Notes: generated by a model not told the origin, from the sequence alone. Counted from the first letter of the stretch, positions 34,021 to 42,783 are shown. The stretch: 64,000 bases of DNA from Hyphomicrobiales bacterium (GCA_900469615.1 UBYA01000014.1:1-64000), one strand, 5' to 3'. Made by a program: numbers and translations.

Positions 34021-35046
34021 TTAGCCCCAGCACTTGTTGAGACCTTCCTTGGTGTCGATGGACTTGACGCCGGAGACCGGCTTGTCCGTCACCAGGGAGA
34101 CGCCCGTGTCGAAGAAGGACTTGCCTTCCGTCGGCTTCGGCTTTTCGCCGGTGTCGGCGAACTTCTTGATGGCCTCGACGCCGAGGGCCGCCATCATCAG
34201 CGGATACTGCTGGGCAGTGGCGCCGATGACGCCCTCGGTGACCGACTTGACGCCCGGGCAACCGCCGTCGATGGAAACGATCAGGACCTGCTTTTCGAGG
34301 CCGACAGCCTTCAGGGCCTGATAGGCGCCGACGGCGGCAGGTTCGTTGATCGTGTGGATGACGTTGATGCCGGAGTCCTTCTGCAGAAGGTTTTCCATGG
34401 CCTTGCGGCCACCTTCCTCGTTGCCGTTGGTGACGTCATGGCCGACGATGCGCGGATCGGTTTCGTCGCCGATCTTGTTCGGGTCTTTCGGATCGATGCC
34501 GAAGCCGATCATGAAGCCCTGGTCGCGCAGGACGTCGACGGAAGGCTGAGACGGGGTCAGATCGAGGAAGCCGATCTTGGCATCCTTTGCCTTGTCGCCG
34601 AGCGTTTCCTTCGCCCATTGGCCGACGAGCTTGCCGGCAAGCAGGTTGTCCGTCGCGAAAGTGGCGTCAGCGGCATCGGCCGGTTCCAGCGGCGTATCGA
34701 GCGCGATGACCAGCAGGCCGGCGTCGCGCGCCTTCTTGACCGTCGGCACGATGCCCTTGGTGTCGGAAGCGGCGATCAGGATACCCTTCGCGCCATCCGC
34801 GATGCAGCTCTCGATCGCGGCAACCTGGCTTTCGCTGTCGCCATCGATCTTGCCGGCATAGGACTTCAGCGTGACGCCGAGTTCCTTGGCCTTGGCGGTC
34901 GCGCCTTCCTTCATCTTGACGAAGAAGGGATTGGTGTCGGTCTTGGTGATGAGGCAGGCGGATACGTCGGCGGCCTTGGCCGGCGCGGCAAAGGCGACGC
35001 CGATCGCCAGAGCGGCGAGCGCGGCGGAAACAACAGATTTATTCAT
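34021..35046 (-). CDS. frcB: Periplasmic sugar-binding protein FrcB
   Basis: Binding protein of 341 residues, ribose/galactose type 1 fold. Signal peptide about 1-25 (ending APAKA). Ligand-pocket segments include ITKTDTNPFFVKMKEGA (about 33-49), SDTKGIVPTVKKARDAG and VIALDTPLEP, plus TINEPAAVGAYQALKA (about 215-230). It is the first gene of frcBCAK and lies divergent from the ROK regulator. Start ATG has GGGAGGA upstream. Confidence 0.9.
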   Translation of the reverse strand: MNKSVVSAALAALAIGVAFAAPAKAADVSACLITKTDTNPFFVKMKEGATAKAKELGVTLKSYAGKIDGDSESQVAAIESCIADGAKGILIAASDTKGIVPTVKKARDAGLLVIALDTPLEPADAADATFATDNLLAGKLVGQWAKETLGDKAKDAKIGFLDLTPSQPSVDVLRDQGFMIGFGIDPKDPNKIGDETDPRIVGHDVTNGNEEGGRKAMENLLQKDSGINVIHTINEPAAVGAYQALKAVGLEKQVLIVSIDGGCPGVKSVTEGVIGATAQQYPLMMAALGVEAIKKFADTGEKPKPTEGKSFFDTGVSLVTDKPVSGVKSIDTKEGLNKCWG

Positions 35047-35226
35047 TCAATCCTCCCGATGTTTGAAAGGCCGGACGTTCCGGCACCTCCGGGGCAAAAC
35101 CCGGCGTAGAGATACACAATGTCTCTCGGATCGTTCCGGCGGACCTCCTCCAAGGCCATGTATGCATCCCCGACGGCCCATATCTGAGCCTAAAGATTTC
35201 CGTCTGTCAATAAATAAATCGGATTG

Positions 35227-35237
35227 AATTATTAATT
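35227..35237. promoter_or_regulatory. Palindrome in the frcB-frcR divergent promoter region
   Basis: AATTATTAATT is an 11-base palindrome in the AT-rich core of the 246-base gap between frcB and frcR. It is a candidate operator for the ROK regulator, but the motif is short and the assignment weak. Confidence 0.3.
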
Positions 35238-35292
35238 GGATGTGGCATTCTGGAAAAAAATAAGGCATGGCCATGGTGGAAGGAGCAGGCCC

Positions 35293-36540
35293 ATGTCTCT
35301 CGTGCACGATCCGGAGGACACACATACAACGCCAGCGATTCTCGACCCCAGCGGGGGCGCGAACCAGCTTGGCGTGCGCGCTCACAACGAGCGGCTCGTC
35401 TTGTCGCTCGTGCGCCGCCACGGCGCGCTTTCGAAGGCCGATATCGCCCGGCGCAGCGGCCTTTCGGCGCAAACCGTTTCCGTCATCATGCGGGCGCTCG
35501 AAAAGGACGGACTGCTGTCGCGCGATGCGCCGGTGCGCGGGCGCGTCGGACAGCCGTCCATTCCCATGCGGCTCAACCCGGATGCAGTGCTTTCCTTCGG
35601 CGTCAAGATCGGCCGGCGCAGCGCCGACCTCGTGCTGATGGATTTCGTCGGCGGCATCCGGATGCAGCTCCACCAGATCTATCCCTACCCGTTGCCGCAG
35701 GACATCATCGCCTTCGTCACGGCCGGCATCAAGGCGCTGGAGGGACGCCTCAGCGATGAGGAGCGCCGCAAGCTCGCCGGCATCGGCGTCGCCGCTCCGT
35801 TCGAACTGTGGAACTGGGCCGAACAGGTGGGCGCCCCTCCGGGGGCGATGGATGTCTGGCGCGGCTTCGACCTGCGGGCGGAAATCGCCTCACGCGTCGC
35901 CTATCCCGTTTTCCTGCAGAACGACGCCACCAGCGCCTGCGGCGCAGAGCTCGTCTTCGGCGTCGGCTCGCATTATCCGGACTTCGTCTATTTCTTCATC
36001 GGCTCCTTCCTCGGCGGCGGCATCGTCCTCAATTCGTCGATCTTCGTCGGCCGAACGGGAACGGCCGGGGCGCTCGGCCCCCTGCCCGTGCGCGGCCGCA
36101 ACGGCGAGAACCGCCAGCTTCTGGAAATCGCCTCGATCTTCGTGCTCGAAAATCTTCTGAGGGATCACGGCTTCGATCCGCGCCCGCTGTGGTACTCGGC
36201 CGACAACTGGATCGATTTCGGCGAGCCGCTGGAAATCTGGATCCAGGATACGGCCAAGGCGCTGGCGCAGGCGATCGTCGCCGCTGCCTCCGTGATCGAT
36301 TTCAGCGCTGCTGTCATTGACGGCGGTTTCCCCGACTGGGTTCGGGAACGGGTGGTGCGTGCGACCATCAAGGCGGCCGCCGAACTGGATCTGCAGGGTG
36401 TCGTCATGCCCGAGATCGTCGAAGGCGCCGTGGGACCGCAGGCACGCGCCATCGGCGGTGCCAGCCTGCCGATCTTCGCCCGCTATCTCATCGACCAGAA
36501 CGTCCTCTTCAAGGAGATCGAGCATGCTGAAGGGCATTGA
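35293..36540 (+). CDS. frcR: ROK-family transcriptional regulator FrcR
   Basis: Repressor of 415 residues. The N-terminal winged helix (about 35-95) contains HGALSKADIARRSGLSAQTVSVIMRAL (split, about 50-76). The ROK sugar-binding domain follows (about 100-400). The glycine-rich ATP/phosphate loop and the zinc Cys cluster of ROK kinases are not clear, so it is probably a pure regulator. ATG 35293 has AAGGAG; the frame is open 19 codons upstream. It is divergent from frcB and likely senses the transported sugar. Confidence 0.85.
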   Translation: MSLVHDPEDTHTTPAILDPSGGANQLGVRAHNERLVLSLVRRHGALSKADIARRSGLSAQTVSVIMRALEKDGLLSRDAPVRGRVGQPSIPMRLNPDAVLSFGVKIGRRSADLVLMDFVGGIRMQLHQIYPYPLPQDIIAFVTAGIKALEGRLSDEERRKLAGIGVAAPFELWNWAEQVGAPPGAMDVWRGFDLRAEIASRVAYPVFLQNDATSACGAELVFGVGSHYPDFVYFFIGSFLGGGIVLNSSIFVGRTGTAGALGPLPVRGRNGENRQLLEIASIFVLENLLRDHGFDPRPLWYSADNWIDFGEPLEIWIQDTAKALAQAIVAAASVIDFSAAVIDGGFPDWVRERVVRATIKAAAELDLQGVVMPEIVEGAVGPQARAIGGASLPIFARYLIDQNVLFKEIEHAEGH

Positions 36541-36958
36541 CCCGCTGTTGAGCCCGGAGCTGCTGGCGACGCTGCGCGCCATGGGTCATGGCGACGAAAT
36601 CGCACTCGTGGATGGCAACTATCCCGGGCTCGAACATGCGCGCCGGCTCATCCGCCTCGACGGCCATGGCGTCATCCGCGTGCTCGACGCTGTGCTCAGC
36701 GTCCTGCCGATCGACGATTTCGTGCCGCAGGCGATTTTCCGGGCGACCGTCCGTCAGGACCGCGACGCCGTCGATCCCGTTCATGCCGAAATGATCGAGT
36801 GCTGCGCCCGGCATGTGCCCGACATCAAGGTCGTGCCGCTATTGCCGGCGGAATTCTATGAGCGGGTGAAACAAGCGCATGCGCTGATCCAGACCAGCGA
36901 GCCGCGGCTCTACGGCAATATCATTCTGCGCAAGGGTGTGATCTATCCGAAGGGATAG
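36524..36958 (+). CDS. RbsD/FucU-family sugar mutarotase
   Basis: Protein of 144 residues of the RbsD/FucU family, which converts between ring forms of reducing sugars. Seen are MLKGIDPLLSPELLATLRAMGHGDEI (split, residues 1-26), VDGNYPG and the C-terminal RLYGNIILRKGV (about 128-139) with the active-site Tyr. The gene starts 17 bases before the end of frcR and has its own AAGGAG site inside frcR. Its closeness to FucU or RbsD cannot be settled by eye. Together with the frc importer it may speed conversion of incoming sugar to the kinase's preferred anomer. Confidence 0.85.
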   Translation: MLKGIDPLLSPELLATLRAMGHGDEIALVDGNYPGLEHARRLIRLDGHGVIRVLDAVLSVLPIDDFVPQAIFRATVRQDRDAVDPVHAEMIECCARHVPDIKVVPLLPAEFYERVKQAHALIQTSEPRLYGNIILRKGVIYPKG

Positions 36959-36962
36959 GAAA

Positions 36963-37129
36963 GTGCCCCTCATCCGGCCTCCTGAGCTTGTCGAAGGGGG
37001 CCACCTTCTCCCCGCTAGCGGGGCGAAGGGGATGGGAGCGCCCACAGCCTTCTTTCCAGCCAATTGCTCAGACGATACTGAGAGGTAGTCCCCTCTCCCC
37101 GCCTGCGGGGAGAGGGTGAGGGGCTGAAC
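36963..37129. repeat. Pair of GC-rich palindromic intergenic repeats
   Basis: Two related palindromes flank a unique 45-base spacer. The left (about 36963-37037) contains CCTTCTCCCCGC-TA-GCGGGGCGAAGG and the right (37090-37116) contains CCCTCTCCCCGC-CT-GCGGGGAGAGGG followed by GTGAGGGG. Such modules are widespread in Rhizobiales intergenic regions. They sit between the mutarotase gene and the convergent epimerase gene and may act as transcript ends. Confidence 0.65.
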
Positions 37130-37168
37130 TCTCTGCCCGACCTAGAACAACCGAGCCTTCGCTCGCTC

Positions 37169-38206
37169 TCAGATATCCCCTGCCGAAGGCCCCCAGACGT
37201 CCGTCATGGCAAAGCCTTCCGCCATCGGGTCGAACGGGTCGAGCGCCACCTGGCTCAAGCCGAAGGTGAATCCGCGGCCGGTGATGGTGGGGATGATGGC
37301 CGGCTTGCCGGCAACCTCGGTCTCGGCCTGAAGGCCAACCTCGAACTCCGAACCGATGATCGAGCGGGACTTGAAGACATCGCCGACCTTGGCCTTGCCG
37401 CGGGCATGTAGCGTCGCCAGATTGGCGGAATTGCCGGTGCCGCATGGGGAGCGGTCGGCCCGGCCCGGCCACATGGTCGTGCAGGTGCGGATGGCGCCAT
37501 CGGCATCGACATCGCGGAACATGACATAGGCGACGCCGGAGATCGCCGGAATTTCCGGGTGAATCACGGACATGGTGCGATTGATCGCGTCCTTGAGGAC
37601 CATGCCGGCCTGAACGAGGGCCGCCGCATTGGCCTTTTCGATGGTCAGGCCGATCTGGCCGACATCGACGAGTGCATAGAAGATGCCGCCATAGCACAGG
37701 TCGAGCTTGATCCTGCCCCATTGCGGCGTATCGAGCCCGACATCCAGCTCGTGCACGAAGGACGGGACCATGGTCAGCCGCACCTTCTCGCAACGGCCGT
37801 CGCGGCAGGTCGCCGTCGCGCGGATCAGGCCGGCAGCCGTGTCGAGCGTGACGACCGTTTCCGGCTCCTTCATCTCGACGATGCCGGATTCGAGCAGGGC
37901 CGTGGTCACGCAGATGGAATTGGAGCCCGAGCTTGCATGCGCCTGATCAGGCTGCAGGATGATGAAGCCGGCATCGGCCTCGGGATGCTTGGCCGGCAGC
38001 AGCAGGTTGACCGAGCCGATCGGCGCGCCGCGCGGCTCCAGCACGAGGAAGCGACGCAGTTCCTGGCCCTTCGGATCCGTGTTCAGCCAATGCAGCTGCT
38101 CGGCAATGCTATTGCCGGGGATCTTCGGCACGCCGCCGATGGCGACCTTGCCGATTTCCCCTTCGCAATGAACGTCCAGCAGCTGGATCGTGCGCTTCCA
38201 TCTCAT
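37169..38206 (-). CDS. Proline racemase/hydroxyproline epimerase family enzyme, Ser/Cys variant
   Basis: Enzyme of 345 residues with the two-domain proline-racemase fold. The second catalytic Cys is present in RSPCGTGNSA (Cys254). At the first site the usual C-G-H is replaced by S-G-S (Ser93-Gly94-Ser95), so one thiol and the neighbouring His are missing. Members of the family act as proline racemases, 4-hydroxyproline 2-epimerases or 3-hydroxyproline dehydratases depending on these residues. The substrate is therefore uncertain. The SDR gene just upstream is in the same direction, 14 bases away, suggesting an operon. Confidence 0.75.
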   Translation of the reverse strand: MRWKRTIQLLDVHCEGEIGKVAIGGVPKIPGNSIAEQLHWLNTDPKGQELRRFLVLEPRGAPIGSVNLLLPAKHPEADAGFIILQPDQAHASSGSNSICVTTALLESGIVEMKEPETVVTLDTAAGLIRATATCRDGRCEKVRLTMVPSFVHELDVGLDTPQWGRIKLDLCYGGIFYALVDVGQIGLTIEKANAAALVQAGMVLKDAINRTMSVIHPEIPAISGVAYVMFRDVDADGAIRTCTTMWPGRADRSPCGTGNSANLATLHARGKAKVGDVFKSRSIIGSEFEVGLQAETEVAGKPAIIPTITGRGFTFGLSQVALDPFDPMAEGFAMTDVWGPSAGDI

Positions 38207-38220
38207 ATCATGTGCTCCAA

Positions 38221-38931
38221 TCAGACGTGTCGCGTAATACCGCCATCGACGCGGATATTCTGGCCGGTGATGTAGCCGGCGCCATCCGACAGCAGGAATG
38301 CTGCCGTCTTGGCGATTTCGCTCGTCAGGCCGATGCGCTTCATCGGCACCTTATCGGCGGTTTCCGGCTTGTGGTTCAGGCTATCGATATAGCCGGGCAG
38401 GATGCAGTTCATGCGGATATTGTCGGCCGCATACCGATCGGAATAGAGCTTCGTAAAGGCGCCGGCGGCAGCCCGATACGTGCAGGAAACCGGGAAGATC
38501 AGCGACGGCTCGTAGGCGGCGAATGTGGTGATGTTGACGAAGGCGCCCTTGCCCTGCTTCAGCATGACCGGCGTCACCAGCCGCGCCATGCGCACAAGCG
38601 ACAGGACCATCATGTCGGAGCCGAGCGTCCAGCTCTCGTCGGAAATATCCAGCAGATCGCCCTTCGGCGGATGGCCGGTATGATTGACCACGGCGTCGAT
38701 GCGGCCATAGGTCTTCATCGTCAGGTCGAAGATCGCCTGGATGTCCTCGGCCTTTTCGGCCACGCCGCGCGAGGCGACGCCGCCAAGTTCGGCCGCCAGC
38801 GTCTTGCAGCTTTCCGATGGCGACATCAGCGCCAGCCGATAGCCGTTGGCGGCAAGCTCCCGGGCGATAGCCTCGCCCATGCCGCGGCCGCCACCGGTGA
38901 TGAGTGCAACGGGCTTTTCGGAATCGGACAT
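38221..38931 (-). CDS. SDR-family oxidoreductase with an altered active site
   Basis: Short-chain dehydrogenase of 236 residues. The cofactor loop TGGGRGMGEAIA (about 13-24), N-H-T-G in place of NNAG (about 87-90) and the C-terminal ITGQNIRVDGG (about 219-229) are recognisable. The usual Y-x-x-x-K catalytic motif reads Y-R-A-A-A, so the catalytic Lys is absent at its normal place. It may use a shifted Lys or have lost the classical activity. ATG 38929-38931 has AGGAGG. Probably co-transcribed with the proline-racemase-family gene. Confidence 0.75.
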   Translation of the reverse strand: MSDSEKPVALITGGGRGMGEAIARELAANGYRLALMSPSESCKTLAAELGGVASRGVAEKAEDIQAIFDLTMKTYGRIDAVVNHTGHPPKGDLLDISDESWTLGSDMMVLSLVRMARLVTPVMLKQGKGAFVNITTFAAYEPSLIFPVSCTYRAAAGAFTKLYSDRYAADNIRMNCILPGYIDSLNHKPETADKVPMKRIGLTSEIAKTAAFLLSDGAGYITGQNIRVDGGITRHV

Positions 38932-39163
38932 GGATTTCCTCCTGGTAGCGGTTGATGCGAGCGGCAGCCTGTCGACCGGCGTTCGATGCCGGTCATCATA
39001 TCGGCCGCCAGCCGGACTGTCGCCGCCGATGTGTGAAGCCACTCGCAAATAAGCCATGCGCCGCCTGACGCAATCCTCTGATATATCAGATTGCACGGCA
39101 TGGCTATGGGCTTTTGCGGCGACGATGAAAGTCACCGCAGAGGATCATGTCATGAGAGGCGGG

Positions 39164-40468
39164 TCATCGGCCCAGCGCTTCGCCGACATTGCTGCCGGTT
39201 GCCTCGACGCTGTCGCCGAGGGAGCCGACGGTATTGCCGGCGGAAGCGCCGACGCGGCGAAGCTGCTCGCCGTAATTCTGACGCGTGCGAGGGTCGAAAA
39301 TGGCGATCGGGGCGCTGACGGCGGCGCCGGCTACGCTGCCGACCGTCTGGGCGGCTCCCATGGCGACCGCGCCGACGGCATCGCCGATGCCGACATCGGA
39401 ATCGGTGATCGTCTGGCCCTCGATCAGGCGGGCGCCGATGAGCTTCACCACCTCAGGACTTTCGGCGAACTTGCCGTGATTGAGGCTATCGCCGGTCTTG
39501 AGCTTGGTGAGGTCGAGCACGGTAATGCCCTGCTTCTCCAGCTCGCTGCGATAGGGCTCGGCTGCGGGGTCGATCTGACCAAGGCGGTCGATGTTGCCGG
39601 AAATGCGCCGCGACAGGGAGAGCGCGCGGTCATCGCGCGAGACGAACAGCGTGAAGTGCGGCTTGTCCTTGCCGAGAGCGGCGAACTGCCGCCCGAAGAC
39701 ATCGACGTCAAGATCCGGCGAGGCCAGGATGACATTCTTGATCTTCGGGGCGACGCGGCCGTTGCGGATCGCCATTTGCCGGAGGGATTCGACCGCGAGC
39801 CAGCTGCCCATCGAATGCGCCATGACGGTGATATCGCCGACGGACGGATCGGCCGCGACACGCCGCAGCAGCTCCTCCAGCGAATCGCGGGAATAATTGG
39901 TGCTTTCCTTGTCGTAGGCATAATCGAAAATGCTGGCGCGCGACGGCCAGGTGAACACGATCGGCGCGACATCCGCATGCGAATCATGGACGATCTGCGC
40001 GAAACGATAGACCGCATCCTCGTACCGGTTGTTGAAGCCGTGCACGAAAATGAGCACTCGCCTGTTCTTCGGCAATTCCGCGTGGAGCCACGCGCGTCCG
40101 TCAGCCTCGGTCGGTAACGGCTTGACGCCGATGGTGACGAAATTCTTCAGGGGATCGCCCGGCAGCCGGCTCGGCCACTGAACCTGGCCGACCTTGCGAT
40201 TGGCCTCCGGCGGAATGGAAACGTTGACCGCATCGATCTTCAGCCCCGGGCCGCGTTCGCCCGAAAACAGGATCGCCGGGTCCTTGTCCGGCAGGCGCGT
40301 CGTGGCGACGAGGAGGTCGACCTTCGAGGTGCCCGGCACATTTTCAGCCACGGGCTGCATGACGCCGATCGGACGGCCGCAGGCTGCCAGCGATAACGTC
40401 GCGACGACGGCGACGGCTCGGAAAAACACGCTGCCCCATCGGCCCGAACCCGCCTTGCGCTGCATCAT
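39164..40468 (-). CDS. Alpha/beta-hydrolase lipoprotein (DUF900 type)
   Basis: Protein of 434 residues. A lipoprotein signal ends in L-A-A-C with Cys30 as the lipidation site. The alpha/beta-hydrolase domain (about 100-330) has VLIFVHGFNN (oxyanion region, about 137-146), the nucleophile Ser218 in MAHSMGSW and a candidate acid in SPDLDVDVF. The C-terminal 100 residues are Ala/Gly/Val-rich and of low complexity. It probably faces the periplasm. Substrate unknown. The first of two adjacent ATG codons is used, with AAAGG upstream. Confidence 0.8.
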   Translation of the reverse strand: MMQRKAGSGRWGSVFFRAVAVVATLSLAACGRPIGVMQPVAENVPGTSKVDLLVATTRLPDKDPAILFSGERGPGLKIDAVNVSIPPEANRKVGQVQWPSRLPGDPLKNFVTIGVKPLPTEADGRAWLHAELPKNRRVLIFVHGFNNRYEDAVYRFAQIVHDSHADVAPIVFTWPSRASIFDYAYDKESTNYSRDSLEELLRRVAADPSVGDITVMAHSMGSWLAVESLRQMAIRNGRVAPKIKNVILASPDLDVDVFGRQFAALGKDKPHFTLFVSRDDRALSLSRRISGNIDRLGQIDPAAEPYRSELEKQGITVLDLTKLKTGDSLNHGKFAESPEVVKLIGARLIEGQTITDSDVGIGDAVGAVAMGAAQTVGSVAGAAVSAPIAIFDPRTRQNYGEQLRRVGASAGNTVGSLGDSVEATGSNVGEALGR

Positions 40469-40631
40469 GCAACCTTTCCTTACCGCCAGAATGTCGCGCC
40501 ACTCTACGCATGGACGTCCGCAGCGCAAGCGTCTCCAGCGGTTCACGCCCTCATGATGCGATGCTAATTCGCGACGGCATTGCAAAGGGGCAACGCCTTC
40601 GTGCGTCCGGAAAGTCATGGAGGAAGCCGGA

Positions 40632-40757
40632 ATAAAAAAGAGCCCGATGCGGGAGGAGGATGCATCGGGCTCTTGATCCGGATTGGCAACTGGGAGGAGG
40701 AGTGTTGCCAATCATTGAAGGAGCGCTGGGAGGAGGAGGTGCGCTGCCTTCGAGGGA
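40632..40757 (-). ncRNA. Small RNA of the alpha-r14 (NfeR1-like) family
   Basis: On the minus strand this segment folds into three consecutive hairpins, each showing CCTCCTCCC in its loop, the complement of a Shine-Dalgarno sequence. Hairpin 1 (40718-40750) has stem core AGCGC/GCGCT. Hairpin 2 (40681-40713) has the perfect 10-bp stem GATTGGCAAC/GTTGCCAATC. Hairpin 3 (40638-40674) has the 13-bp stem AAGAGCCCGATGC/GCATCGGGCTCTT and is followed by T residues, making it the terminator. This is the published layout of Sinorhizobium NfeR1 and its relatives, trans-acting RNAs that block translation starts. The 5' end is estimated. Confidence 0.8.
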
Positions 40758-41012
40758 GTAGATATAACGCCGGAGGGCGCATGAACAGACCGGCTTTCGC
40801 AATGCAGCAATGCACTAGGCGCATTGCTTTGACTCTCATAGGCCGGAAATTCCGCATATCGCCGCCGATCCCGGCTTTCCAGCGCCTATTTTGCAGTCGT
40901 TATCCGTCGAAAACGCGCGATTCACATGATCGTGATCATCGCTTTTTGCATTGGAAGCGCTTTCGCTGCATTCCGGCCGATGAGTGACCCCACCGGCCGG
41001 GCGATTGTCGGC

Positions 41013-41894
41013 TCAGGCTGCCTTGAACGCCTTCTTGCCCTCGGCATCCAGCGCCGCGAACTCCTCGTCGGAAAGGACGATATCGACCGCCGCGGTGTTC
41101 TCTTCGAGGTGCCTGACTTTGCCGGTGCCGGGGATCGGCAGCATCACCGGGCTGCGCTTCAACACCCAGGCAAGGGCGATCTGGCTCGGCGCGGCATTGT
41201 GCTTCTTCGCGATGCTATCGAGCAGCGAGCCTTCCTTGGCAAGGTCGCCGGCGGCGAGCGGAAACCAGGGAATGAAGCCGATGCCGTGCTTTTCGCAATA
41301 GTCGAGCACGTCCTCGCTGGTGCGATCGACGAGATTGTATCGATTCTGCACCGTCGCCACCTTGAAATGCTTCGATGCGGCTTCGATGTCGGCAACGGAG
41401 ACCTCGCTCAGTCCGGCATGACGGATGATGCCGTCATCCAGAAGCGATTTTACGGCATCGAACTGCTCGGCGGCGGGCACCTTGGGATCGATGCGGTGAA
41501 GCTGCCAGAGATCGATGCGGTCGACACCGAGATTGCGCAAGCTCTTGTGCGCCTGCTGGATCAGATATTCGGGGCGACCCACGGGCACCCAGACATTCGG
41601 GCCGGTACGGGTAAGACCGCCCTTGGTCGCGATGACGAGGCCGTGACCATAGGGGTGGAGCGCTTCCTTGATCAGGCGTTCGGAAACGTCGGGGCCGTAG
41701 GAATCGGCGGTATCGATGAAATTGATGCCGAGCTCCGGCAGGCGCCTCAAGGTGCGGACGGCTTCGTCATGGTCTTCGGGCTCGCCCCATATGCCGGCGC
41801 CGGTAATGCGCATGGCACCGAAACCGAGACGATGAACGGGGAGATCGCCGCCGATCTTGAATTGACCGGACTTGGCTGCGTCGAATTCTGACAT
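41013..41894 (-). CDS. Aldo/keto reductase
   Basis: NADPH-dependent (beta/alpha)8 reductase of 293 residues. The catalytic tetrad is visible: Asp and Tyr in DTADSYG (about 61-67), Lys in IATKGG (about 88-93) and His in WQLHRID (about 130-136). The cofactor-phosphate region is PIPGTGKVRHLEEN (about 253-266). It acts on a carbonyl substrate that cannot be named. Single gene, with AAAAGGGAC ahead of the ATG. Confidence 0.88.
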   Translation of the reverse strand: MSEFDAAKSGQFKIGGDLPVHRLGFGAMRITGAGIWGEPEDHDEAVRTLRRLPELGINFIDTADSYGPDVSERLIKEALHPYGHGLVIATKGGLTRTGPNVWVPVGRPEYLIQQAHKSLRNLGVDRIDLWQLHRIDPKVPAAEQFDAVKSLLDDGIIRHAGLSEVSVADIEAASKHFKVATVQNRYNLVDRTSEDVLDYCEKHGIGFIPWFPLAAGDLAKEGSLLDSIAKKHNAAPSQIALAWVLKRSPVMLPIPGTGKVRHLEENTAAVDIVLSDEEFAALDAEGKKAFKAA

Positions 41895-42129
41895 GGTTTT
41901 AGTCCCTTTTGCTGATCTGAAATCTATCCATCATTTTCGGCATCCGGGGAGGAGCCGAGATTTGTCGAGCAAATCGAACGTTTCGCGAAGGAGAGGAGTT
42001 GAAGTCGCGACCCGATACTAGATGGGTCTGCAAAGCCGCAGATGCAATGCACCGATGCCCGCCCTTTTCAGCCGCACGGCACCGCAGCGCCGTCGCAGAC
42101 GTCCCCCGCCGGTCTTCCGTCTTCCGGCG
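41895..42129. other. Gap without recognised genes
   Basis: About 235 bases between two leftward genes. It must contain the aldo/keto reductase promoter. No terminator with a T run and no palindromic operator was found. Confidence 0.3.
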
Positions 42130-42783
42130 TCAAACGGGCGGTGTGCGCTGGCGCACCTGCTCGCCGAGACCGGCAAGCGCCGCCCAAAGCTCGTCGAACA
42201 TACCGCGAGCGAATTGGTCGAGCGAACTGTCCTGCCGGCCGGATGTCCAGCGCTCGCCGCCAATGCGCAGCATCGTGACGACAGCAGCCGCCAGCATGCT
42301 CAGGCGAAAACGCTCGTCGTCGCCGCCCTGGCTGCGGGCGTGCAGCGCATCGGCAAGCTTCCTTTCCAGCTTGGCATATTTCAACTGATCGCGCGCGCAG
42401 AGTGCCGGGGTGTTGCGGATCAGCGCAGCCAAGGCGAGGCGCTGGGGATCGGCAATGGCGGCACGAAGCGCGGAATTGACAGCCGCCTCGATGACGTCGG
42501 CGATGGCGGCGTCGCGGGGCTGCGCCAGGACGGCGTCGATCAGCTCGCCGGCGAAACTGTCCTGCCAGGCGGCGACCACCTCTTCCTTGCTGGGGAAGTA
42601 GTCGAAAAAGCTGCGCTTGGAAACATCTGCCGCCTCGGTGATATCCTCGATGGTCGTGGCATCGAAGCCGCGCTCGAGGAAGAGCTTCAGGGCGGCGGAT
42701 TCGATGCGTTCACGCGTCTGGCGGCGCTTGCGCTCGCGCCGGCCTTCCTTCACCGCGATATCGACCTCCGGCTCCTTCGCCAT
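42130..42783 (-). CDS. TetR-family transcriptional regulator
   Basis: Regulator of 217 residues. The helix-turn-helix lies at about 25-75: RRQTRERIESAALKLFLERGF, then TTIEDITEAADVSKRSFFDYFPSKEEV (split). The C-terminal ligand domain is not diagnostic. An ATG five codons earlier is possible, but MAKEPEVD with GGGGAAG at proper distance is preferred. It follows the PmtA-like gene by 62 bases in the same direction and may be in its transcript. Confidence 0.85.
   Translation of the reverse strand: MAKEPEVDIAVKEGRRERKRRQTRERIESAALKLFLERGFDATTIEDITEAADVSKRSFFDYFPSKEEVVAAWQDSFAGELIDAVLAQPRDAAIADVIEAAVNSALRAAIADPQRLALAALIRNTPALCARDQLKYAKLERKLADALHARSQGGDDERFRLSMLAAAVVTMLRIGGERWTSGRQDSSLDQFARGMFDELWAALAGLGEQVRQRTPPV

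Noticed and set aside
40926..40939. ATGATC-GT-GATCAT palindrome as an operator
   Set aside because: It is a perfect dyad, but short, isolated and not positioned at a recognised promoter, so no role can be argued.
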